Positions 1 through 5,053 of a DNA stretch of 21,624 nucleotides are shown here, one piece after another. Source of the stretch: GCA-002688135 sp964536565 (GTDB lineage: Bacteria; Patescibacteriota; Patescibacteriia; Magasanikbacterales; GCA-002688135); NCBI GenBank assembly GCA_964536565.1, contig CAZHXK010000014.1:1-21624 (forward strand). The letters are read 5' to 3'. The first letter of the stretch is position 1; each line of letters starts with the position of its first letter. The notes under the pieces are model-generated. The model saw nothing but the letters and a program-made list of their open reading frames with translations. It had not been told where the DNA came from and made no database searches. Position numbers and translations under genes: made by a program.

Positions 1-544
1 GATGCGTACGATCATCAACATGAGACCCCTCAATTATACCAAATCTTCCGGTTTCTGTCTTATCAACTTCCATCGTCCCAATAATCGGACACTTGTATTT
101 GTCGTAACACTCAATCAACTGCGTTAAACATGGCACTTCTGAATCAATCACATCATCCCCAAACAACACAGCCACCGGCTCATCTCCGATAAAATCCTTT
201 GCACTCAAAATCGCGTGTCCGTCTCCACGAGGAGAACGCTGACGAACATACGCAAACTGACATAAATCAGATACATCCAAAATCTGTCCCAATTCCTTTT
301 TTCGATTTTTTTGACGCAAACGATATTCCAATTCAAAATTACGATCGAAGTGATCCTCAATCGCTCGCTTGGTTGAACTCGTCACAAAAATAATCTGCTC
401 AATACCAGCTGCAACCGCCTCCTCAACAATATGCTGAATAACTGGCTTGTCTACAAGTGTTAGCATCTCCTTAGGCTGCGCCTTAGTCGCAGGCAAGAAA
501 CGAGTCCCAAAGCCAGCTACAGGAATAATTGCTTTTTTAATCAT
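1..544 (-). CDS. galU: UTP-glucose-1-phosphate uridylyltransferase, 5' part (cut by window edge)
   Basis: This enzyme makes UDP-glucose from UTP and glucose-1-phosphate in the cytoplasm, for cell-envelope sugars. The first 181 codons are visible, and the C-terminal part lies outside the window. The start MIKKAIIPVAGFGTRFLPAT carries the nucleotide-binding signature G-x-G-T-R-x-LP-x-TK, followed by KAQPKEML and VDKPVIQ, the typical GalU continuation. Further on, RSPRGDGHAI and VLFGDDVID match the nucleotide-sugar transferase core, and the visible end (TETGRFGIIE) is also GalU-like. The start is ATG at 544-542; no SD is visible before it. A strong sigma70-like promoter (TTGATA, 17 nt, TATACT) lies upstream and overlaps the divergent corA promoter. 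A close paralogue with another sugar substrate cannot be excluded, but GalU is by far the best fit. Confidence 0.95.
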   Translation of the reverse strand, partial: MIKKAIIPVAGFGTRFLPATKAQPKEMLTLVDKPVIQHIVEEAVAAGIEQIIFVTSSTKRAIEDHFDRNFELEYRLRQKNRKKELGQILDVSDLCQFAYVRQRSPRGDGHAILSAKDFIGDEPVAVLFGDDVIDSEVPCLTQLIECYDKYKCPIIGTMEVDKTETGRFGIIEGSHVDDRTH

Positions 545-560
545 ATTTCTAAATATAAAA

Positions 561-575
561 CTAAACTAAGTTTAG
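561..575. promoter_or_regulatory. Inverted repeat at the predicted galU transcription start
   Basis: CTAAACT-A-AGTTTAG is a perfect 7-bp inverted repeat around one base. It covers the predicted +1 of the galU transcript (about position 573) and lies just outside the corA -35 box. It could be an operator for a dimeric repressor. A short AT-rich palindrome could also occur by chance. Confidence 0.4.
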
Positions 576-576
576 C

Positions 577-605
577 TTGAGTATAGGCTTTTTTCGTGTT
601 AATAT
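577..605 (+). promoter_or_regulatory. corA promoter (-35 TTGAGT, -10 TAATAT)
   Basis: TTGAGT at 577-582 and TAATAT at 600-605 are separated by exactly 17 nt. The predicted transcription start is near 612, giving a leader of about 22 nt before the corA ATG at 634. The box that could be read as a TTG start codon at 577 is better explained as this -35 element. Confidence 0.65.
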
Positions 606-608
606 CAA
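580..608 (-). promoter_or_regulatory. galU promoter (-35 TTGATA, -10 TATACT), overlapping the corA promoter
   Basis: On the minus strand TTGATA (608-603) and TATACT (585-580) are separated by 17 nt, with start near 573. Each -10 box overlaps the -35 box of the opposing corA promoter, so RNA polymerase could occupy only one of the two at a time. Confidence 0.65.
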
Positions 609-633
609 GTACTCAAAACACACACAAAAACCT

Positions 634-1545
634 ATGATTTCATACTACAAACGCACCATTCGCGACAAAAAAATCAAGGAAGTTTCAACACTATCAGGCG
701 GTGCGTGGATTTCTGCCATCAATCCATCAGACGAAGAAATCACTGAACTCGTAAAAACACACAGCTTGGATGAATTTAACGTTCGTGGTGGCCTTGATGA
801 CTTCGAGCTCCCACGTATCGAAGAAGAAGATGGCGTGCACTACATCTACGTCAACATCATGCCTGCAAAATTCGAACATGAGCTTTCAACACTGCTCATT
901 ATTCTGACACCAGACAATCTCATCACCATTTCCAGAATTGAGCCTCGTTTTTTCAAAAAAATCATGGAAGGAACAGAAAAACTCATCACAACCCAAAAAC
1001 TCAAATCACTCATCACCATGCTGTCGCTCGTAAACAGAGAATTTGAGAAAGTCACTCGTCGAATCATTAAATCTGTTCGAGGCGAAAGAAATATCGTCCA
1101 ATCCCTCGAAGAAAAACACGTCACCGATCTGCTTCAGTATGAAGACGTCCTTAATACGTTCGTTACGTCGTATCACTACATGAACCTCGTCTATGAACGA
1201 ATGACTCGACAACTCGATTTCTTTGAAGATGATAAAGACCTCATTGAGGACCTCATCATTGAAGGTACCCAAGGCGCAGATATGTGTCGCTCCAGTCTAC
1301 GTACCATCTCAAACATCAGAAACTACATTCTTGTATTATCATCAAATCGATTAAACAAAATTTTGAAAGTTCTCACTATCTTCACGGTTTTCATTTCAAT
1401 TCCCGCTGCAATCTCCGGATTGTACGGCATGAACGTCGCCCTTCCATTCCAAGACAATCCATTTACCTTTGCCTACGTATTTGGATTCCTACTCCTCGTG
1501 TGGCTTTCCGTCTGGCTGTACTTCAAGCGATCAAACATACTCTAA
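634..1545 (+). CDS. corA: CorA family magnesium/divalent cation transporter
   Basis: This is an inner-membrane pentameric channel for Mg2+ (possibly Co2+/Ni2+). It has 303 residues, close to the usual CorA length. A long soluble N-terminal domain with the helical region expected before the pore is followed by two C-terminal membrane segments (about 244-264 and 278-297). The selectivity signature Y-G-M-N is at residues 264-267 at the end of the first segment, and the protein ends with a short basic tail (FKRSNIL). ATG 634 was chosen because the in-frame TTG at 577 lies inside the promoter and adds residues not expected in the family. No SD precedes the ATG. The gene is divergent from galU and is followed by a hairpin terminator. 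The acidic periplasmic loop after GMN (FQDNP) is shorter than in enterobacterial CorA. Confidence 0.93.
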   Translation: MISYYKRTIRDKKIKEVSTLSGGAWISAINPSDEEITELVKTHSLDEFNVRGGLDDFELPRIEEEDGVHYIYVNIMPAKFEHELSTLLIILTPDNLITISRIEPRFFKKIMEGTEKLITTQKLKSLITMLSLVNREFEKVTRRIIKSVRGERNIVQSLEEKHVTDLLQYEDVLNTFVTSYHYMNLVYERMTRQLDFFEDDKDLIEDLIIEGTQGADMCRSSLRTISNIRNYILVLSSNRLNKILKVLTIFTVFISIPAAISGLYGMNVALPFQDNPFTFAYVFGFLLLVWLSVWLYFKRSNIL

Positions 1546-1558
1546 AAAATCTTGCCAA

Positions 1559-1597
1559 TAAAAAAATGCGCTGCTCTATATGAACAACGCATTTTCA
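1559..1597 (+). terminator. Possible terminator after corA
   Basis: AAAATGCG (1563-1570) pairs with CGCATTTT (1588-1595) around a 17-nt loop, 14 nt after the corA stop. The T-tract on the plus strand is short, so termination may be weak. A-runs on the left side could support a bidirectional role. Confidence 0.5.
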
Positions 1598-1634
1598 TAC
1601 TCAAATCAAAAATTATATACGTACTATAGAAGTA

Positions 1635-1663
1635 TTGACAAGGGTGTACAAATGTACTAGACT
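1635..1663 (+). promoter_or_regulatory. Promoter of the 1708-2469 gene
   Basis: A consensus -35 TTGACA (1635-1640), a 17-nt spacer and TAGACT (1658-1663) place the start near 1670. The leader of about 38 nt contains AGGAG at 1691-1695. Confidence 0.65.
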
Positions 1664-1707
1664 TACCCCATCTCATTGACAATTCAGAAAAGGAGTAATC
1701 GCCCCTC

Positions 1708-2469
1708 ATGAACGCCCACGCAAGTCGCGATGGAAACAAGAAAAGAAAACGACAGCAAAAAAAGCGATACAATCGACAAAATCCACCCAAAGACAGAGAC
1801 GCCGCTCTAAAAAAACTCGATTATCTCGATTCATGCATGACAAGTTGCGAAGTAGTTCTCAAGCATAAAGAACTCGAGTCATTCCCTGACGACGAATCAT
1901 ACGAGATATGGCGAAGCAGGACCATACAAGCACTCACCCACATCAAGACCGAGCACAGATTTCTCACTGGGTGGTTAGACACTGCTCCACCAAAAGCACC
2001 AGCGCAACGAGCACAGCAGAGACCACTTCAACCCAAAAGAGTATACGAACCCGAACGGTTCACCATACGGCGCTACACAAAAAAGCGCATAGACGAAATT
2101 GTCTCTGCACATCCGATACTCGATGATACGCGACCCTGCGCAGATCCAAACGACATACGAACTGAGCTCGTAAGCGCACAAAGCGCCCTTCAAGAAGTAA
2201 ACAAGCTTCTACAAGAAGTTGAATCTCTACGAGCCGAACACAACGTAAGTAAATTTGAAATTGCTGATATTAACCAGCCTCTCATAGTGCTAGCGCGCAA
2301 AGCACGACATGCTGTCATCGAGCTGCAAGAAACCATCAAAACACAAACATTCACACGCGAAGTAGAAAGGTGCCTCAACGCACTACAACGCGCGTCAGAC
2401 GATGGTCACTTCCTATCCGATGAAGAGCAAGATGCATTAGAAAACGCTCTGAGCAATCTACCCTCATAA
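1708..2469 (+). CDS. Unknown protein with basic N-terminus and helical C-terminal half
   Basis: I do not recognise this 253-residue protein. The first 25 residues are strongly basic (KKRKRQQKKR), as in nucleic-acid- or ribosome-binding tails. Residues about 30-90 and 150-250 are predicted mainly helical and charged, with heptad-like patterns (LVSAQSALQEVNKLLQEVE) that suggest coiled coil. A Pro/Gln/Arg-rich linker lies at about 92-120. There is no signal peptide and no membrane segment. It is a single-gene unit with its own consensus -35 promoter and a strong terminator. ATG 1708 has an SD-like AGGAG 12 nt upstream, a little far. The base composition does not differ clearly from its neighbours. 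The coding call is firm; the function is open. Confidence 0.8.
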   Translation: MNAHASRDGNKKRKRQQKKRYNRQNPPKDRDAALKKLDYLDSCMTSCEVVLKHKELESFPDDESYEIWRSRTIQALTHIKTEHRFLTGWLDTAPPKAPAQRAQQRPLQPKRVYEPERFTIRRYTKKRIDEIVSAHPILDDTRPCADPNDIRTELVSAQSALQEVNKLLQEVESLRAEHNVSKFEIADINQPLIVLARKARHAVIELQETIKTQTFTREVERCLNALQRASDDGHFLSDEEQDALENALSNLPS

Positions 2470-2476
2470 GACCCCC

Positions 2477-2505
2477 ACCACATCACAGGATGTGGTTTTT
2501 TATTT
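2477..2505 (+). terminator. Rho-independent terminator of the 1708-2469 gene
   Basis: CCACATC (2478-2484), loop ACAG and GATGTGG (2489-2495) form a 7-bp stem, followed by six T's, 8 nt after the stop codon. The T-tract runs into the stop codon of the converging lipoprotein gene. Confidence 0.85.
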
Positions 2506-3075
2506 CACAATCAACGTCCCAGACATCACTGAATGCCCATGCCCACAAAACACACTACAAATAAACGAGTGGTTTCCTACCTTATCCGCCACAAACTCAA
2601 CATGCACCGTACTACCTGGACTCAAATTTTCATTCACCCCAAATGCTGCCAATCGAAACCCATGTGTTACATCAGCACTTGTAATTGATAACTTCACCGT
2701 ATCGCCCTTATTAACCGTGATAGTCGACGGAACAAAATCCCACTGCTTTGCTGTGATATTAAATGACTTTACGACAGGCTTTACCTCCACAACTGGCTCA
2801 GGTGTCGGCTCTGCAGTAACTTCTGAAACGGGTGCAGGCTCGGGAACAACCACAGGCTCAGTCGCAGGAAGATCCTGCGGAATCTTTTCTGCGGCTGAAT
2901 CCAGATCCGATTCCACCACCGCCTCCTCTACCACCCCTTCAAAACCAGGAACTGGAACGCCCAGTGCCTCAACAGTAGGCAAATCTGCTGATACATCTGC
3001 ATCCGACACAGGAGCATCTGACGAACAACCAGCACCCACCAAAACCAACACCGCCAAAAATATTATTTTTCTCAT
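2500..3075 (-). CDS. CuA-site cupredoxin lipoprotein
   Basis: This is a 191-residue exported protein. The N-terminus (MRKIIFLAVLVLVGAGC) is a lipoprotein signal with the lipid-attachment Cys at 17, followed by SSD and a long Pro/Glu/Val-rich acidic linker (about 20-100). The C-terminal domain (102-191) is a cupredoxin fold. Its ligand set is H138, then C173-x3-C177-x3-H181-x2-M184 in CSVFCGHGHSVM. This is the binuclear CuA pattern of cytochrome c oxidase subunit II and nitrous oxide reductase, not the single-Cys type-1 copper pattern. The two transmembrane helices of oxidase subunit II are absent, and no oxidase genes are nearby. It probably carries electrons or handles copper at the outer face of the membrane. 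The start codon overlaps the rnhB stop (ATGA), so translation is coupled. Confidence 0.85.
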   Translation of the reverse strand: MRKIIFLAVLVLVGAGCSSDAPVSDADVSADLPTVEALGVPVPGFEGVVEEAVVESDLDSAAEKIPQDLPATEPVVVPEPAPVSEVTAEPTPEPVVEVKPVVKSFNITAKQWDFVPSTITVNKGDTVKLSITSADVTHGFRLAAFGVNENLSPGSTVHVEFVADKVGNHSFICSVFCGHGHSVMSGTLIVK

Positions 3076-3671
3076 ACAAATTTTTTACAAAATGATCTTC
3101 GATGAATATCCAACAAACCATGCTCCACAATAGCCTTCCTATGAATCAACGTACCATACCCCTTATGTCGCTCAAAACCATATTCAGGATACAACTCCGC
3201 CACCTGACGCATATACGCATCACGCGCAACCTTAGCGATAATAGAAGCAGCTGCAATTGATTTAATCTTCGCATCACCCTTAATAACACGCGTACACGAC
3301 ACAGTAAGCTGCGGGATCGTAAAACCATCACACAACACATGATCAACCCCCTCGAGCTGATCCAGAGCTCGACGCATGGCCAAAAAAGAAGCCTGCCGAA
3401 TATTAATCCGATCAATCTCTCGCGGTGTCGCCTTCCCAATAGCCCATATCTGCGCTCTCTCACGAATAATCTCATCCCAATGCTCCCGCGCTGACGCAGA
3501 CAATCGTTTGCTATCCTGAACCCCCGCCAAAGGCGTGCCAGGCTTCAGCACAACCGCCGCAGCATACACATCGCCAGCCAAACACCCCGCACCAACCTCA
3601 TCAACCCCCGCAACACAAACAAAGCCCTCCTGGAGTAGACTACGCTCCTTCGTATATAACAGTGATTTCAT
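3072..3671 (-). CDS. rnhB: Ribonuclease HII
   Basis: This 199-residue enzyme cleaves RNA in RNA/DNA hybrids and at single ribonucleotides in DNA. Catalytic acids are D24 and E25 (GVDEVGAG), D115 (LCDGF) and D133 (KGDAK), with the D115-D133 spacing of 18 seen in the family. The IAAASIIAKVARD block and the C-terminal HKGYGT...HRRSF are also diagnostic. The family GRG motif reads G27-A28-G29, so the usual arginine is alanine. ATG 3671 was chosen over a longer start at 3701, because the extra codons come from the T-tract of an upstream terminator. An extended -10 (TGTTATACT) ends 6 nt before the ATG, implying a leaderless mRNA. The stop overlaps the downstream lipoprotein start by 4 nt. Confidence 0.93.
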   Translation of the reverse strand: MKSLLYTKERSLLQEGFVCVAGVDEVGAGCLAGDVYAAAVVLKPGTPLAGVQDSKRLSASAREHWDEIIRERAQIWAIGKATPREIDRINIRQASFLAMRRALDQLEGVDHVLCDGFTIPQLTVSCTRVIKGDAKIKSIAAASIIAKVARDAYMRQVAELYPEYGFERHKGYGTLIHRKAIVEHGLLDIHRRSFCKKFV

Positions 3672-3677
3672 ACACGC

Positions 3678-3686
3678 AGTATAACA
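3678..3686 (-). promoter_or_regulatory. Extended -10 promoter of rnhB
   Basis: TGTTATACT on the minus strand matches TGn plus a near-consensus -10. The -35 region is poor. The predicted start coincides with the rnhB ATG at 3671. Confidence 0.45.
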
Positions 3687-3708
3687 AAAAAAACTCCGCA
3701 AAGCAGAG
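3686..3708 (-). terminator. Rho-independent terminator upstream of rnhB
   Basis: On the minus strand CTCTGC-TTT-GCGGAG forms a 6-bp stem with one G-U pair, followed by eight T's. It lies upstream of rnhB and would end a transcript starting near 3811, which marks a separate small transcription unit. Confidence 0.75.
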
Positions 3709-3724
3709 CTTCATCTTCATTCGC

Positions 3725-3811
3725 TCATTGCTGCGCAAAAGTATGACACGAGACATGCATATTACGATCCGAACTCTCGAAAAAGTGCCGAGTAGCCGTC
3801 CGACAACACAT
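3725..3811 (-). CDS. Possible 28-residue leaderless peptide, or part of a small RNA
   Basis: A short reading frame begins at ATG 3811 (MCCRTATRHFFESS...) and ends in TGA at 3727-3725. It lies between an extended -10 promoter (TGTTATACT, ending 6 nt before the ATG) and the strong terminator at 3686-3708. The arrangement is that of a complete transcription unit of about 125 nt. The peptide has three Cys and several His/Arg, and no family I recognise. The same RNA could act as a non-coding RNA: CGAGA...TCTCG can pair within it. No SD is present, so translation would rely on leaderless initiation. The unit is better supported than the peptide. Confidence 0.35.
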   Translation of the reverse strand: MCCRTATRHFFESSDRNMHVSCHTFAQQ

Positions 3812-3817
3812 GCGTAA

Positions 3818-3826
3818 AGTATAACA
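3818..3826 (-). promoter_or_regulatory. Extended -10 promoter of the small 3686-3811 unit
   Basis: The minus strand reads TGTTATACT, identical in all nine positions to the rnhB promoter core. No convincing -35 is seen. The predicted start is at about 3811, the A of an ATG. Confidence 0.45.
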
Positions 3827-3972
3827 CCCGCACGCAGCAATCAGTGAACGAAATCAATACAAAAAAGTATTTCAAAATACAAATTATTACATTGTGAGAA
3901 CATAATGCTTCAATAAACCATAATCGTCAACAGATCACTGTGGATAAAAATAAGACGTCACGATCGTGAAAT

Positions 3973-4004
3973 AAAAAAACGCACCAACCACATAGGCTGA
4001 TACG
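3973..4004 (-). terminator. Rho-independent terminator of the 4014-4808 gene
   Basis: On the minus strand CGTATCAGCC pairs over 10 bp (with some G-U) with GGTTGGTGCG around the loop TATGT. Seven T's follow. It begins 10 nt after the stop codon. Between this terminator and 3826 (about 150 bases) I see no gene. Confidence 0.8.
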
Positions 4005-4013
4005 CGCATCGAA

Positions 4014-4808
4014 CTAATACGAACGTGGCAAAATTACCTTCCCCAGCAAACTGGACGGATCACTCATCCGAAAGGACAGAGTCCTCATATTGTCTTCAGA
4101 ATCTGGGTGAGGCAAATACACACAACACATCAATCGCTGATCAGAGTTGGTGTCACAAATAATTCCGGGGAAAACAATATGACGCGCGACCGACTCACCA
4201 TACAGAAACGACCCCAAAAAACGTGGGTTTGCAATAAGCGCCGCCAAAACCTCCAGACCGATCGTCTGAGAAAGCAGCTGAACATTCCTTGTTTCAACAA
4301 GATCATACGAAACGCACTTCCAGACCACACTTCTTTGATTAGGATGAACATAGCTGCTAACAGGCCGAAGTGTAGAACAAAGTTCCTCAGAAAAGCCGAC
4401 TTGATAGCCAGAATTACCATATTTCTGACTGACCAACATAGTGAGTAGAAAACGAAGCATCTTCAATGTCTCGAGCCACGTACCGAGATAAGGCGCAACC
4501 TGGTTGAACTGACCATGACCTGCATCATCAAGACTGGGTGATGGTGGCATCCGATACATAAACTGACCATCGCGCGAAGTAAAATGAGAATCTTTCTTTT
4601 CTTCCCAGGAACAAAACGTCTCAAGTTGTTTACGAGGAGAATCAAAATCACGCGAGGGCAACACATGCCGCGCACGATCCAACATCATCCTCATGATCCT
4701 GGGATCTGCAATAATCTCCTGCGCCACTTCCATCGTCATACCCGCTTTAACAAAGGCAGGAATAAGTTGCAGCAACTGACCGGTTTCCAAATGAGCTAGA
4801 CGTGTCAT
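4014..4808 (-). CDS. Unknown cytoplasmic protein, possible CPR-specific family
   Basis: This 264-residue protein has no signal peptide and no clear membrane segment. The N-terminus (TRLAHLETGQLLQLIPAFVK, then AGMTMEVAQEIIADPRIMR) is a compact helical module. I associate it with a recurrent hypothetical family in Patescibacteria genomes, from memory and unverified. A variable middle region follows, with a hydrophobic helix near 119-129 (LRFLLTMLVSQ). The C-terminal half (about 185-264) is richer in beta-like segments. ATG 4808 was chosen because it begins this module; further in-frame ATGs at 4853 and 4871 would add a Cys-rich tail that looks unlike it. A consensus promoter (TTGACA, 17 nt, TACTAT) lies about 90 nt upstream and a strong terminator closes the unit. 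Function unknown. Confidence 0.8.
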   Translation of the reverse strand: MTRLAHLETGQLLQLIPAFVKAGMTMEVAQEIIADPRIMRMMLDRARHVLPSRDFDSPRKQLETFCSWEEKKDSHFTSRDGQFMYRMPPSPSLDDAGHGQFNQVAPYLGTWLETLKMLRFLLTMLVSQKYGNSGYQVGFSEELCSTLRPVSSYVHPNQRSVVWKCVSYDLVETRNVQLLSQTIGLEVLAALIANPRFLGSFLYGESVARHIVFPGIICDTNSDQRLMCCVYLPHPDSEDNMRTLSFRMSDPSSLLGKVILPRSY

Positions 4809-4893
4809 GATGACCTGTCCCCTATAAATGCCACCGAATGTGCACGCAACCATACATTCGCATGGACGCACCTACTCGTTAAATGACGAAAAA

Positions 4894-4922
4894 ATAGTAC
4901 CAATGAAAAGGGATAATGTCAA
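4894..4922 (-). promoter_or_regulatory. Promoter of the 4014-4808 gene
   Basis: The minus strand has TTGACA (4922-4917), a 17-nt spacer and TACTAT (4899-4894), preceded by TGG, so it also has an extended -10. Predicted start is near 4887, giving a leader of about 80 nt. Confidence 0.75.
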
Positions 4923-4958
4923 CCGCACCCTCAGCACCAACCATGCACAGCACTCCCC

Positions 4959-4987
4959 TAGAGAAGTTACGAAAATTGCGCTATACT
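4959..4987 (+). promoter_or_regulatory. Candidate ftsK promoter
   Basis: TAGAGA (4 of 6 matches to -35), 17 nt, TATACT (4982-4987). Predicted start is near 4994, with a leader of about 60 nt. The leader contains the inverted repeat CTATCT-T-AGATAG (5030-5042), 11 nt before the ftsK ATG, which could be an operator or a short RNA hairpin over the ribosome entry site. Confidence 0.4.
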
Positions 4988-5053
4988 TACAGAACAAATT
5001 GAGTGTTCACTCTTTATTTTTACTTCCACCTATCTTAGATAGGCCTTCCATAT

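Noticed and set aside
577..633. TTG start at 577 extending CorA by 19 residues
   Set aside because: The TTG is the -35 box of a well-spaced promoter and the predicted +1 lies downstream of it; ATG 634 fits the family.
2492..3133. Plus-strand frame of 213 codons opposite the lipoprotein
   Set aside because: It is the antisense of the CuA lipoprotein, begins inside a terminator and has low-complexity Thr/Ser composition.
3672..3701. Longer RNase HII start at 3701
   Set aside because: The extra codons come from the T-tract and stem of an upstream terminator, and an extended -10 lies between.
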